A stretch of DNA of 64,000 nt from Mycolicibacterium porcinum (GCA_001942045.1 MSTD01000021.1:35648-99647); one strand, 5' to 3'; shown: positions 36,990 through 45,477, numbered from the stretch's first letter. The notes: generated by a model not told the origin, from the sequence alone. Numbers and translations are program-made.

Positions 36990-37758
36990 TGTCGCCGGCG
37001 CGCTGAAGATCCGCAACGTCGCCCATCGCTACGGCCGCGGCTCGGATGAGGTGACCGCGCTCGGACCGCTGGATCTGCATGTCGAGCCCGGCTCGTTCCT
37101 GGTCTTGGTGGGGGCGTCGGGGTGTGGCAAGAGCACCCTGTTGCGTCTGATCGCCGGGTTCGAAACGCCTTCCGAGGGTGAGGTTCACGTGGCGGGTACG
37201 CCGCCGACCCCCGGCGTGACCTCGGGCGTGGTGTTCCAGCAGCCGAGGCTGTTCCCGTGGCGCACCGTCGGCGGCAACGTGGACCTGGCGCTCAAGTACG
37301 CCGGCGTGCCGCGGGAGCGACGCGCCGAGCGGCGCGAGGAGCTGTTGGAACGCGTCGGGCTGGAGGGAACGGCCAAACGCAAGATCTGGGAGATCAGTGG
37401 CGGGCAACAGCAGCGCGTCGCGATCGCCCGCGCGCTGGCCGCCGAGACCCCGCTGTTCTTGTTGGACGAGCCGTTCGCGGCGCTGGATGCGCTGACCCGC
37501 GAGCGGTTGCAGGAGGATGTCCGACAGGTCAGCGCGGAGTCCGGTCGCACAACGGTTTTCGTGACGCACAGTGCCGACGAGGCCGCGTTCCTGGGTTCGC
37601 GGATCGTGGTGTTGACCCGCCGGCCCGGCAAGATCGCCCTGGACCTGCCGGTGGACCTGCCGCGCACCGGCGTCGATGCGCATGAGCTGCGCCGCTCGCC
37701 GGAGTACCTCAAGTTGCGTACGGAGGTCAGTGAGGCCGTGAAGCTGGCCGCCGCCTGA
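36970..37758 (+). CDS. ABC transporter ATP-binding protein (SsuB/TauB-like)
   Basis: 262-residue ATPase. Walker A GASGCGKST at 48-56, Q-loop FQQPRLFPWRTV, signature SGGQQQRVAIARAL, Walker B LFLLDEPFAALD and H-loop VTHSADEA are all intact. ATG 36970 lies inside the end of the binding-protein gene. Third gene of the importer; order permease, binding protein, ATPase. Confidence 0.92.
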   Translation: MSSPSSDVAGALKIRNVAHRYGRGSDEVTALGPLDLHVEPGSFLVLVGASGCGKSTLLRLIAGFETPSEGEVHVAGTPPTPGVTSGVVFQQPRLFPWRTVGGNVDLALKYAGVPRERRAERREELLERVGLEGTAKRKIWEISGGQQQRVAIARALAAETPLFLLDEPFAALDALTRERLQEDVRQVSAESGRTTVFVTHSADEAAFLGSRIVVLTRRPGKIALDLPVDLPRTGVDAHELRRSPEYLKLRTEVSEAVKLAAA

Positions 37759-37767
37759 TTCATGCGA

Positions 37768-37824
37768 CGAAAGTGACGCCACGGTCGTAAACCCCTACCG
37801 GTAACGACCATGGCGTCACTCTCG
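37768..37824. repeat. Imperfect inverted repeat between convergent genes
   Basis: A 24-base arm starting CGAAAGTGACGCC at 37768 pairs with the arm at 37801-37824 (ending GGCGTCACTCTCG) at 20 of 24 positions, with a 9-base loop. It fills the 68-base gap after the ABC operon and before the hydrolase stop, so it may act as a bidirectional terminator or be a dispersed palindromic unit. Confidence 0.7.
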
Positions 37825-37826
37825 TG

Positions 37827-38687
37827 TCAGGCGCGGCGCTGCAGGAAATCGTCGATCAGGCCCGCGACCTCATCGACGTGGGTCTCCAACAGGAAGTGCC
37901 CGCCGTCGAGCAGGTGGATCTCGGCGTCGACGGCGTCCTTGGCGAAGGCGCGCGCCCCGTCGGGCCCGAAGATCGGATCTCCCTCGCCCCACACCGCGAG
38001 CACGGGAACCGCACTGGTGCGCAGGTATTCGTGCAGCGTCGGGTACAGCGGGGCATTGGTCGCGTAGTCGCGGAACAGCTTGAGCTGCACCAGATCATTG
38101 CCCGGCCGGGACACCATCGCCGCGTCGTGCACCCAGGTGTCGGGGTTTACCAGGCTTTCGTCGGAAACCCCGGTCAGGTATTGCCATTTGATGCCGTCGA
38201 CGCTCAGCGCGGTCCGCACGCCGGCCTCGGTCTCGGGGGTCTGCTCGCGCTGGTAGGCCCAGACACCGTTCCAGAAGCTCTCGACGAAGCCCTCGTCGTA
38301 CCCGTTGCCGTTCTGGCTGACGATCGCCGTGATGGCCTCGGGATGCCGCAGCGCCAGGCGCCAGCCGATCGGGGCGCCGTAGTCCTGCACATAGATCGCG
38401 TAGCGGGACACCCCGAGTTGATTCAGCAGACCGTCGGTCAGGTCGGCCAGTGCGTCAAAGGTGTAGTCGAACTCGGTGACCGATGGTGCGTCGGAGTGGC
38501 CGTAGCCCAGGTGGTCTGGGGCGATGACGTGGTAGCGCTCGGCCAGCCGGGGGATGAGGTCGCGGAACATGTACGAGCTCGTCGGAAAGCCGTGCAGCAG
38601 CACGATCGCCGGGGCGTCGGGTGCGCCGGCCTCGCGGTAGAACAGCCGCTGACCGTCGACGGTGGCGTAGCGGTGATGAACAGTCAT
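37827..38687 (-). CDS. Alpha/beta hydrolase, haloalkane dehalogenase/epoxide hydrolase type
   Basis: 286 residues. HGFPTSSYMFRDLIP is the oxyanion region; the nucleophile elbow VQDYGAPIGW has Asp102 instead of Ser, which marks the dehalogenase/epoxide hydrolase branch; the acid lies in WGEGDPIFGP and the base His264 in GGHFLLETH. It probably cleaves a C-halogen, epoxide or similar bond; substrate unknown. Divergent from a degenerate CGNR regulator gene, with CTAAC/GTTAG repeats and an AACTAGTT palindrome in between, so it was probably the target of that regulator. Confidence 0.87.
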   Translation of the reverse strand: MTVHHRYATVDGQRLFYREAGAPDAPAIVLLHGFPTSSYMFRDLIPRLAERYHVIAPDHLGYGHSDAPSVTEFDYTFDALADLTDGLLNQLGVSRYAIYVQDYGAPIGWRLALRHPEAITAIVSQNGNGYDEGFVESFWNGVWAYQREQTPETEAGVRTALSVDGIKWQYLTGVSDESLVNPDTWVHDAAMVSRPGNDLVQLKLFRDYATNAPLYPTLHEYLRTSAVPVLAVWGEGDPIFGPDGARAFAKDAVDAEIHLLDGGHFLLETHVDEVAGLIDDFLQRRA

Positions 38688-38689
38688 GG

Positions 38690-38730
38690 CTAACTCCTAT
38701 AACTAGTTTCAATGGTTAGTGAGATCTAAC
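38690..38730. promoter_or_regulatory. Cluster of CTAAC/GTTAG repeats upstream of the hydrolase
   Basis: CTAAC at 38690-38694, palindrome AACTAGTT at 38701-38708, and GTTAG (38715-38719) facing CTAAC (38726-38730) lie just upstream of the hydrolase start at 38687. They look like operator half-sites for a local regulator. Confidence 0.45.
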
Positions 38731-38782
38731 GCCCGGCGGCATAACCTGTCAATAGCCATTTGGGGGTTAGATACGAAACTGA

Positions 38783-39217
38783 CGGAGGTGGGGGCTGCGC
38801 GACGAGGGTCTGCTGCTCGATCTGCTCAACACCACGCCGGTGGTCGAAGGAAGGCAGCACGACGTGACCGAAGACGGCTTGAACTGGGAGCTCGATACCG
38901 ACGACGCGCGGCGATGCGCCCTGCGGGCGATTCTGGCGTGGGAGGCGCTGCGGGCCGAGGGCTCGGGGCGGCTACGCGCGTGTGCAAACCCGGACTGCCG
39001 GCTGTTCCTGATCGATCGGAGCAAGCCGAACACTGCACGTTAGTGTTCGATGGTTACCTGCGGAAACCGCATGAAGGCGCGCCGGTATCACCAGCGCGTG
39101 AGGACTGCGAAGACTGACGAACAGTCCCTGATCACACCGGGGGATAGGCCGGCGGCGGGTAGACGCCACGCAGACCCCAGGCCAGCCACGGGAAGAAGAA
39201 GTCGCTCTCGTCGCTGA
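38783..39217 (+). pseudogene. Degenerate CGNR zinc-finger (ABATE) regulator
   Basis: In one frame the sequence reads GLLLDLLNTTPVVEG, then a shortened middle, ALRAILAWEALRAEG, and the zinc-finger half CANPDCRLFLIDRSKPNTAR. The next codon is TAG (39041-39043) and the frame continues CSMVTCGNRMKARRYHQR, the second half of the CGNR finger. A Trp codon TGG stands here in the family, so one base change probably created the stop. The ABATE domain is also much shorter than normal and no good start codon is present (the frame opens after a stop at 38780). It is divergent from the hydrolase that it probably once regulated. Confidence 0.75.
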
Positions 39218-39242
39218 GGTCGTAGTCAGGATTCGGATCCAT
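39132..39242 (-). CDS. Small protein of 36 residues, possible Rv0157A counterpart
   Basis: Reads MDPNPDYDLSDESDFFFPWL then AWGLRGVYPPPAYPPV and stops. An ideal TAGACT -10 hexamer (39254-39249 on this strand) lies seven bases before the ATG, so the transcript would be leaderless. The acidic start, aromatic middle and proline-rich tail do not look like random shadow sequence. In M. tuberculosis a small gene, Rv0157A, lies between pntB and the TetR gene Rv0158; the TetR gene downstream here is in the same relative position. The homology is suggested by location and my recollection only. Confidence 0.6.
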   Translation of the reverse strand: MDPNPDYDLSDESDFFFPWLAWGLRGVYPPPAYPPV

Positions 39243-39306
39243 GCCCGGAGTCTAGACGCAGTAGGCAAGGCCGGAACAGGGCTGCGCACGGAATTGCCTA
39301 CAATCT

Positions 39307-39322
39307 TCAACCATCTAGTTGA
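39307..39322. promoter_or_regulatory. Inverted repeat upstream of TetR gene, candidate operator
   Basis: TCAAC-CATCTA-GTTGA, 5-bp arms, 47 bases before the TetR start codon. TetR regulators commonly bind such sites next to their own gene. Confidence 0.4.
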
Positions 39323-39368
39323 TTGATTTCCTGGGCAAGGTCCGGGCGATGCTGATAGTGAGTGTGCT

Positions 39369-40046
39369 ATGTCATCAGACGCAGAGGGCGGCCGGGGCCG
39401 CGGCGGTGCGGCCGCCAACGGGACATCCCGCCGCGATGAGCTGCTGACTGTCGCGGCCAAGCTGTTCGCCGCCCGCGGCTATCACGGCACCCGGATGGAC
39501 GACGTCGCCGAAGCCGTCGGCCTGAACAAGGCCACGGTTTATCACTACTACTCGAGCAAGTCGCTGATCCTCTACGACATCTACAAGAGCACGGCAGACT
39601 TCACCGTCGAGGCCCTGCACGACGACCCCACCGCGTCGGCCCGGGAAACCATCTACAACTTCACCCGGCGGCTGCTGGTCGGCATCGCGGGCGACCTCGA
39701 GCGGGCGGCGGTGTACTTCCAGGAAGGCCCCTACATCGCGGAGTGGTTCACCGAGGAGCAGGTGGCCTACATCCGGCACGCCGAGACCCAGGTCTACGAG
39801 CATGTCCGCGATGTGATCGACCGGGGCATCGCCAGCGGCGAGTTCTACGACTGCGATTCCCATGTGCTGGCGCTGGGCTACATCGGGATGACGCTGGGCT
39901 CCTACCGCTGGTTGCGCCCGCACGGCCGACGGACCGCCCAGGAGATCGCCGTCGAGTTCAGCACGGCGCTGCTGCGCGGGCTGATCCGCGACGAGACGGT
40001 GCGCAACGAATCCCCGCTCGGTGTCGAGGTCGACGAGAAGGCTTAG
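39369..40046 (+). CDS. TetR-family transcriptional regulator (Rv0158-like)
   Basis: 225 residues. After a Gly/Ala-rich N-terminal tail, the DNA-binding domain (about 22-68) contains MDDVAEAVGLNKATVYHYYSSKSLIL, and the C-terminal domain resembles the KstR2/TetR_C_33-type lipid-responsive group. It is followed after three bases by a SDR gene, so the pair is an operon. A palindrome at 39307-39322 may be its operator. Position beside pntAB and adhE1-like genes parallels Rv0158 in M. tuberculosis. Confidence 0.88.
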   Translation: MSSDAEGGRGRGGAAANGTSRRDELLTVAAKLFAARGYHGTRMDDVAEAVGLNKATVYHYYSSKSLILYDIYKSTADFTVEALHDDPTASARETIYNFTRRLLVGIAGDLERAAVYFQEGPYIAEWFTEEQVAYIRHAETQVYEHVRDVIDRGIASGEFYDCDSHVLALGYIGMTLGSYRWLRPHGRRTAQEIAVEFSTALLRGLIRDETVRNESPLGVEVDEKA

Positions 40047-40049
40047 AAC

Positions 40050-40823
40050 ATGACTGATCTGTTCCGACTGGACGGCAAGGTCGCCGTCGTCACCGGCGGC
40101 GGCCGCGGCATCGGCCTGATGATGGCCCGCGGCCTCCTGCAGGCCGGGGCATCCGTATACATCTCCAGCCGAAAGGAAGCCGAGCTCAACGCGGCCGTGG
40201 AGACGCTGTCACCGCTCGGCCGGATCTCCGCGGTGCCCGCCGACCTGGGCACCGCGGAAGGCGTCGCCGCCCTCACCGCCGCGGTGACCGGCCGCGAGGA
40301 CGCCCTCCACGCCCTGTTCAACAACGCGGGCGCGGCCTGGGGCGCACCGTATGACGAGTTTCCCGAATCCGGGTTCGACAAGGTCTACGACGTCAACGTC
40401 AAAGGTGTGTTCCTGTTGACCCGGGCGCTCACCCCGTTGCTGAATTCCGCTGCCACCGAGGATGATCCGGCCCGCGTGATCAACACCGGCAGCATCGACG
40501 GCATCGTCGCGCCCGGCAAGGGCCGCGACAACTTCTCCTACAGCGCCAGCAAGGCCGCGGTGCACATGCTGACGAAGCACCTCGCCGGTGAACTGGCCCC
40601 GAAGATCCTCGTCAACGCGATCGCACCGGGGCTGTTCGAATCCCGGATGACGAAGGAGATGCTGCGCGCCGGCTCCGCCGCTGTCGGCTCGGCCCTGCCG
40701 CTCGGCCGGATCGGGCAACCCGACGACATCGCCGGCATCTCGGTGTTCCTGGCCAGCCGGGCCAGTGCCTACATCACCGGCGCGGTCATCCCGGTCGACG
40801 GCGGCGTGAGCACCATCAGGTGA
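40050..40823 (+). CDS. Short-chain dehydrogenase/reductase
   Basis: 257-residue classical SDR. Cofactor motif TGGGRGIG at 15-22, NNAG at 91-94, catalytic Ser in NTGSIDG (148), and YSASK (Tyr164, Lys168). The closing PVDGGVSTIR is typical of FabG-like 3-oxoacyl reductases. Arg41 after the second strand suggests NADPH preference. Co-transcribed with the TetR gene three bases upstream; its end overlaps the convergent DoxX gene by eight bases. Confidence 0.9.
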   Translation: MTDLFRLDGKVAVVTGGGRGIGLMMARGLLQAGASVYISSRKEAELNAAVETLSPLGRISAVPADLGTAEGVAALTAAVTGREDALHALFNNAGAAWGAPYDEFPESGFDKVYDVNVKGVFLLTRALTPLLNSAATEDDPARVINTGSIDGIVAPGKGRDNFSYSASKAAVHMLTKHLAGELAPKILVNAIAPGLFESRMTKEMLRAGSAAVGSALPLGRIGQPDDIAGISVFLASRASAYITGAVIPVDGGVSTIR

Positions 40824-41196
40824 CGGGCAGGGTGAACCAGCCCCAGGCCAAGAAGACGAACACACCGAGATAGACGATGTCGCCGGCCATGTAGAGCCAC
40901 TCGCTGCGACGGAATCGCGTGGTGGCGGCGCCGGCCATGAAAAGGGCCAGGCCGCAGGCGGCAACCGGGGTCAGCACCGGTGCGATGCCCACCGCGACGG
41001 GTAGCACCAGGCCGAGTGCGCCGACCAGTTTGATGACCCCGATCGCCTTGAGGTGGCCGGCACCGAAGTCGTCGACCCAATGCTGTGTCTTGCCGATCGA
41101 CCGGTACCTATCGCGCGACAACACGAGCATGGTGGTGCCGCCTGCGGCGTAGGCCGCCGCGGCGATGATGGTGATGATCCAGAGGGCGGTGTGCAT
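40816..41196 (-). CDS. DoxX-like membrane protein
   Basis: 126 residues with four hydrophobic helices and a GHLKAIGVIKLVGALGLV segment, the DoxX/DUF4267-like pattern. ATG 41196 has GGAGCGAGGA just upstream; ATG 41208 is an alternative. Divergent from an ECF41-type sigma factor gene. ECF41 sigma factors are usually encoded beside small enzymes or DoxX/carboxymuconolactone-type genes that they control, so this may be the target. An inverted repeat CGTCA-CCTATA-TGACG (41237-41252) lies in the gap. Confidence 0.75.
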   Translation of the reverse strand: MHTALWIITIIAAAAYAAGGTTMLVLSRDRYRSIGKTQHWVDDFGAGHLKAIGVIKLVGALGLVLPVAVGIAPVLTPVAACGLALFMAGAATTRFRRSEWLYMAGDIVYLGVFVFLAWGWFTLPVT

Positions 41197-41276
41197 TCCT
41201 CGCTCCATTCCGTGGTTACGTCGAGCCCAGCCGGCTCGTCACCTATATGACGGATCCGCGCGACGAGAGGTAACTG

Positions 41277-42173
41277 ATGAGGCCCGAGGGATCACTGGCG
41301 GAGGTATTCGAGGAACAGCGCCCGCGACTTTTCGCGGTGGCCCATCGCGTCCTTGGTTCCAGGTCCGACGCCGAGGACGCGGTACAGGAAGCGTGGCTGC
41401 GACTGTCCCGGCAGGACGCGGACTCGATCGAGAACGTCGCCGGCTGGCTGACCACGGTGGTGGGCCGCATCTGTATCGATATGTTGCGATCACGCACCAG
41501 CAGGGCCGAGGTGACGTCCACCGCTGAGATTCCCGAATTCGTCGTCACCGAGGACGTGGACACCCGGGAAGACTCCCCGGAGGATGCCGCGGTGCTCGCA
41601 GACTCGGTCGGGCTGGCGATGCTCGTGGTGCTGGGATCGCTGCGCCCGGACGAACGTCTCGCGTTCGTCCTGCACGACATGTTCGCCGTGCCGTTCGCCG
41701 AGATCGGGCAGATCCTGGACCGATCGACCGACGCCGTCAAGATGCTGGCCAGCCGCGCCCGCCGGAAGGTGCAGGACGTGCCGCCGCCCACCGGAGGCCG
41801 CCGACGCAAGCAGGAGCAGCGTGAGGTTGTCGACGCCTTCCTGGCCGCCGCGCGCGACGGCGACTTCGATGCCCTGCTGCGCGTGCTGGATCCCGACGTC
41901 ACATGGCAGCGGTACACGGCCACCGGGATGACCGTCGGGACCGGATCGGACGCCATCGTCGACGCGGTCCGGCGCGGCCAGGGGACCCGCGTGCTGGCCC
42001 GGCGCGTGTCGGTGAACGGCGAGCCGGGGATCCTGGCGTGGGGGCCGACGGGTCGTCCGCTCAGCCTGATGGCCTGCGTCGTCGACGGGGGCCGACTGGT
42101 GGGGATCGTGTCGATCGTCGATCCCCGACGGCTGGCCCGGATGTCACTGCCCGAGCCACCTGCCGGCGATTAA
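41277..42173 (+). CDS. ECF41-type RNA polymerase sigma factor with SnoaL-like extension
   Basis: 298 residues. Sigma region 2 (about 12-80: QRPRLFAVAHRVLGSRSDAEDAVQEAWLRL) and region 4 (about 112-165: PFAEIGQILDRSTDAVKMLASRARRKVQ) are followed by a roughly 110-residue NTF2/SnoaL-like domain beginning VVDAFLAAARDGDFDALLRVLDPDV. This C-terminal extension is diagnostic of ECF41 sigma factors, where it modulates activity in place of an anti-sigma factor. M. tuberculosis SigJ has a similar layout. The stimulus is unknown; the divergent DoxX gene is a likely target. Confidence 0.9.
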   Translation: MRPEGSLAEVFEEQRPRLFAVAHRVLGSRSDAEDAVQEAWLRLSRQDADSIENVAGWLTTVVGRICIDMLRSRTSRAEVTSTAEIPEFVVTEDVDTREDSPEDAAVLADSVGLAMLVVLGSLRPDERLAFVLHDMFAVPFAEIGQILDRSTDAVKMLASRARRKVQDVPPPTGGRRRKQEQREVVDAFLAAARDGDFDALLRVLDPDVTWQRYTATGMTVGTGSDAIVDAVRRGQGTRVLARRVSVNGEPGILAWGPTGRPLSLMACVVDGGRLVGIVSIVDPRRLARMSLPEPPAGD

Positions 42174-42182
42174 CCTGGCCGC

Positions 42183-43901
42183 ATGAAGTCGACCATCCTC
42201 TCGCGGCGCGACCTGGACTTCCTGCTCTACGAGTGGTTGGACGTCGAAAAGCTCACGACGCTGGACCGTTTCACCGAGCACTCCCGCGAGACCTTCGACG
42301 GCGTGCAGGACCTGTGCGAGCAACTCGCCACCCGCTACTTCGCGCCGCACAACAAGCTCAGCGACGCCAACGAGCCGACGTTTGACGGGCAGACCGTCAC
42401 GCTGATTCCCGACGTGAAAGAGGCGTGGGACGCGTTCGCGGCCGCCGACCTGATCGCGATGGGGATGGATGCCGAGATCGGTGGCGCGCAACTGCCGGCC
42501 ACCGTCGCGCAGGCCGCGTTCGCGTGGATCTCCGCGGCGAACGTGTCGACGTCGGGTTATCTGATGCTGACCATCGCGAACGCCAACCTGCTGGCCCGGT
42601 TCGGCTCACCCGAGCAGATCGAGACGTTCGTCAAACCCATGCTGGCGGGCCGGTTCTCGGGCACCATGGCGTTGTCGGAGACCCAGGCCGGATCGTCGCT
42701 GGCCGACATCACCACCCGTGCCGAACCGCAGCCCGACGGCAGCTACCGGCTGTTCGGTTCGAAGATGTGGATCTCGGGCGCCGAGCATGAGATGACAGAG
42801 AACATCGTCAATCTGGTGCTGGCCAAGATTCCCGGTGGCCCGGCCGGTACCAAGGGCATCTCGTTGTTCATCGTGCCGAAGTTCCTGGCCGACGGGGCTC
42901 GCAACGGCGTGGCCATCTCCGGACTGAATCACAAGATGGGCCAACGCGGTATCACCAACACCGTGCTCAACTTCGACGGTGCCGTCGGCTATCTGGTCGG
43001 TGAGCCGCACCGCGGCATCGTCTACATGTTCCACATGATGAACGAGGCCCGGCTGGGCGTCGGGATGGGCGCCGTCGCGCTCGGCTACACCGGGTACCTC
43101 AAGTCGCTGGAGTACGCACGCGAACGCCCGCAGGGTCGGCCGCTGGGTGTCAAGGACCCGTCGACCCCGCAGGTACCGATCATCGAGCATGCTGACGTCA
43201 AGCGAATGCTGTTGGCGCAGAAGGCCTATGTCGAAGGCGGGCTGGCGCTGGCGCTGTACTGTGCCAAATTGGTCGACACCGGGTCCGCCGAGGACACCGC
43301 AGTGCTCGACATCCTCACCCCGGTCGCCAAGAGTTGGCCGTCGCAGTGGTGTCTGGAAGCCAACAGCTTGGCGATCCAGGTGCACGGGGGCTACGGGTAC
43401 ACCCGCGAATACGACGTCGAGCAGCATTACCGCGACAACCGGCTCAACCCCATCCACGAGGGCACGCACGGTATTCAGAGCCTGGATCTGTTGGGCCGCA
43501 AGGTGACCCAGAATAGTGGAGCTAGCCTGACCGCGCTGGGGGAGCGGATCGGCGCCACCGTGACGGCCGGCCGCGCGGCGGCACCTGAGTTGGCGGCTCA
43601 GCTCGAGGGGGCCTGGCAGCGGCTGGTGACGGTGACCGGGACGATGTTCGCCTCCGGTGACGTCGAGGCCGCGATGGCCCACAGTGCGGTGTACCTGGAG
43701 GCGTTCGGGCACATCGTGGTGGCGTGGATCTGGCTGGAGCAGTTCCTCGCCGCGGAAGGATGCACCGGAGAGTTTTACGACGGCAAGCGTCAGGCCGCCC
43801 GGTACTTCTTCCGCTACGAACTGCCCAAGACCACACCACAATTGGACCTGTTGGAGAGCCTGGACCGCACCACGCTGGAGATGCAGGACGGCTGGTTCTA
43901 G
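42183..43901 (+). CDS. Acyl-CoA dehydrogenase with extra C-terminal domain (FadE5-like)
   Basis: 572 residues, longer than classical enzymes. It has N-terminal, middle (MALSETQAGSSLADI; GSKMWISGAEHEM) and C-terminal dehydrogenase domains, then an Acyl-CoA_dh_C-type extension (about 450-572) as in FadE5. The catalytic base is probably Glu426 in HEGTHGIQ. VHGGYGYTREYDVEQHYRD is the conserved flavin contact. Broad-chain-length dehydrogenation is likely. Nine bases after the sigma factor, and its TAG shares four bases with the convergent alcohol dehydrogenase stop. Confidence 0.9.
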   Translation: MKSTILSRRDLDFLLYEWLDVEKLTTLDRFTEHSRETFDGVQDLCEQLATRYFAPHNKLSDANEPTFDGQTVTLIPDVKEAWDAFAAADLIAMGMDAEIGGAQLPATVAQAAFAWISAANVSTSGYLMLTIANANLLARFGSPEQIETFVKPMLAGRFSGTMALSETQAGSSLADITTRAEPQPDGSYRLFGSKMWISGAEHEMTENIVNLVLAKIPGGPAGTKGISLFIVPKFLADGARNGVAISGLNHKMGQRGITNTVLNFDGAVGYLVGEPHRGIVYMFHMMNEARLGVGMGAVALGYTGYLKSLEYARERPQGRPLGVKDPSTPQVPIIEHADVKRMLLAQKAYVEGGLALALYCAKLVDTGSAEDTAVLDILTPVAKSWPSQWCLEANSLAIQVHGGYGYTREYDVEQHYRDNRLNPIHEGTHGIQSLDLLGRKVTQNSGASLTALGERIGATVTAGRAAAPELAAQLEGAWQRLVTVTGTMFASGDVEAAMAHSAVYLEAFGHIVVAWIWLEQFLAAEGCTGEFYDGKRQAARYFFRYELPKTTPQLDLLESLDRTTLEMQDGWF

Positions 43902-44986
43902 AACTCGATGATCTGGCGCACGGCGCGTCCGTCGGCCAGCTCATCCATGCCGGTGTTGATCTGATCGAGGGCGATGGTTGAGGACACCAGCTGCTCGACC
44001 GGTAGCCGCCCGGCCCGCCACAGTTCGACGAACCGCGGGATGTCGCGCGACGGCACCGCCGAGCCCAGGTAGCTGCCGATCAGCGACCGGCCTTCGGCGA
44101 CGAACCCCAACGGCGACACCGTGATTCGGGCGTCCGGGCGGGGCAGGCCGACGGTGATGGTGCGTCCGCCGGGGCCGGTGAGCGCGATGGAGGTTTCCAG
44201 CGCGGCGGGATGACCGGCGGCTTCGATCACCACGTCGGCCTTGAGGTCGGCGGCCTGCTCAGGGGTGTAGGTCTCGTGCACACCGAGCGCGCGGGCCTTG
44301 GCCAGTTTGTCCGGCAGTTGGTCCACGCCGATGACGCGGACGTCGTCGTGGGCCAGCGCGGTCAGGGCTGCCGCCATGCCCACGCCGCCCAGGCCGACGA
44401 CTGCCACGGTCTGGCCGGGCCGCGGGGTGCCCACGTTGAGCACGGCGCCGCCGCCGGTCAGCACCGCGCACCCCAACAACGAGGCGACGACGGCCGGTAC
44501 ATCGCTGGGCACGGGCACCACCGAGCGACGGTCCACGACAGCGTAGGTGGCGAAGCCGGAGACCCCGAGATGATGGAACACGGGCCGGCCGTCGCGGGTC
44601 AGCCGGATGTCGCCGTTCATCAACGTGCCGGCGCCATTGGCGGCCGATCCCGGACCGCACGGTGTCAGGCCGTCGGTGGCGCATGCCGGGCACTCTCCGC
44701 AGCGTGGGAGGAACGTCATCACCACCCGTTGGCCGAGCGGGAGGTCCGAATCACCGGCCTCGACGATCCCGGCCGCCTCATGGCCCAGGAGCATCGGGAC
44801 CGGGCGCACCCGGTTGCCGTCCACGACAGACAGATCGGAGTGGCACAAGCCGGCGGCCTCGATGCGCACCAGCAGTTCGCCCGGGCCCGGTTCGGCGAGG
44901 TCGAGGTCACTTACCCGGATCGGTTGCGACTCGGCGTACGGGCGGGACAGACCGATGTGCTCGAGCACGGCGCCGCGGATCTTCAT
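43898..44986 (-). CDS. adhE1: Zinc-type alcohol dehydrogenase (AdhE1/Rv0162c-like)
   Basis: 362-residue MDR alcohol dehydrogenase. Catalytic zinc ligands are in AAGLCHSD and GHEAAG; the structural zinc site is complete (RCGECPACATDGLTPC); the cofactor fold has VAVVGLGGVGMAAALTA. This is a class III-like NAD-dependent enzyme. It is divergent from a thioesterase and a SRPBCC protein, the arrangement Rv0162c-Rv0163-Rv0164 in M. tuberculosis, from which the symbol is taken. ATG 44986 is chosen over GTG 44992. Substrate unknown. Confidence 0.82.
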   Translation of the reverse strand: MKIRGAVLEHIGLSRPYAESQPIRVSDLDLAEPGPGELLVRIEAAGLCHSDLSVVDGNRVRPVPMLLGHEAAGIVEAGDSDLPLGQRVVMTFLPRCGECPACATDGLTPCGPGSAANGAGTLMNGDIRLTRDGRPVFHHLGVSGFATYAVVDRRSVVPVPSDVPAVVASLLGCAVLTGGGAVLNVGTPRPGQTVAVVGLGGVGMAAALTALAHDDVRVIGVDQLPDKLAKARALGVHETYTPEQAADLKADVVIEAAGHPAALETSIALTGPGGRTITVGLPRPDARITVSPLGFVAEGRSLIGSYLGSAVPSRDIPRFVELWRAGRLPVEQLVSSTIALDQINTGMDELADGRAVRQIIEF

Positions 44987-45012
44987 GCCCACCAGCCTGT
45001 CAGACTCCAGTC

Positions 45013-45477
45013 ATGACCGACGGAGCCCAGTTGACCCGCGAGGATTTTCCGCTGCATTGGCCGGTGCTGACCCGATGGACGGACAACGACATGTTCGGCC
45101 ACCTCAACAACGCGGTGTACTACGAACTGTTCGACACCGCGATCAACGCCTGGATCAACACCAACTGTGACGTCGATCCGGTCAACGCTCCCTGGCTGGG
45201 TGTGGTCGCCGAGTCAGGCTGTCGCTACTTCGCCGAGCTGAAGTTCCCCGACCCGTTGGTCGTCGGCCTGGCGGTGACCCGGTTGGGGAACAGCAGTGTC
45301 ACCTACCGGCTCGGGTTGTTCGAGCCGAATGGCCCGGTGGCGGCGGTCGGCCACTGGGTGCATGTCTATGTGGACCGGACCACGCGGCGGCCGGTACCGA
45401 TTCCCGACGTGATCCGCGATCTGCTGCAGTCGATATGCTCGCCGGATGCCACTCGTGAGCAAGACCGTCGAGGTTGA
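45013..45477 (+). CDS. Acyl-CoA thioesterase, 4HBT hot-dog fold (Rv0163-like)
   Basis: 154 residues. The hot-dog signature is plain: TRWTDNDMFGHLNNAVYYELFDTA, with the Asp and His/Asn positions of 4-hydroxybenzoyl-CoA thioesterases at about residues 24-35. A CAGACT hexamer at 45001-45006 lies seven bases before ATG 45013, consistent with a leaderless start. The last 32 bases overlap the next gene. It probably hydrolyses a medium-chain acyl-CoA. Confidence 0.88.
   Translation: MTDGAQLTREDFPLHWPVLTRWTDNDMFGHLNNAVYYELFDTAINAWINTNCDVDPVNAPWLGVVAESGCRYFAELKFPDPLVVGLAVTRLGNSSVTYRLGLFEPNGPVAAVGHWVHVYVDRTTRRPVPIPDVIRDLLQSICSPDATREQDRRG

Noticed and set aside
38719..39117. Plus-strand 132-codon frame across the CGNR remnant
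   Set aside because: It reads the remnant out of frame (Arg/Gly-rich) and destroys the zinc-finger motifs that are visible in the correct frame.
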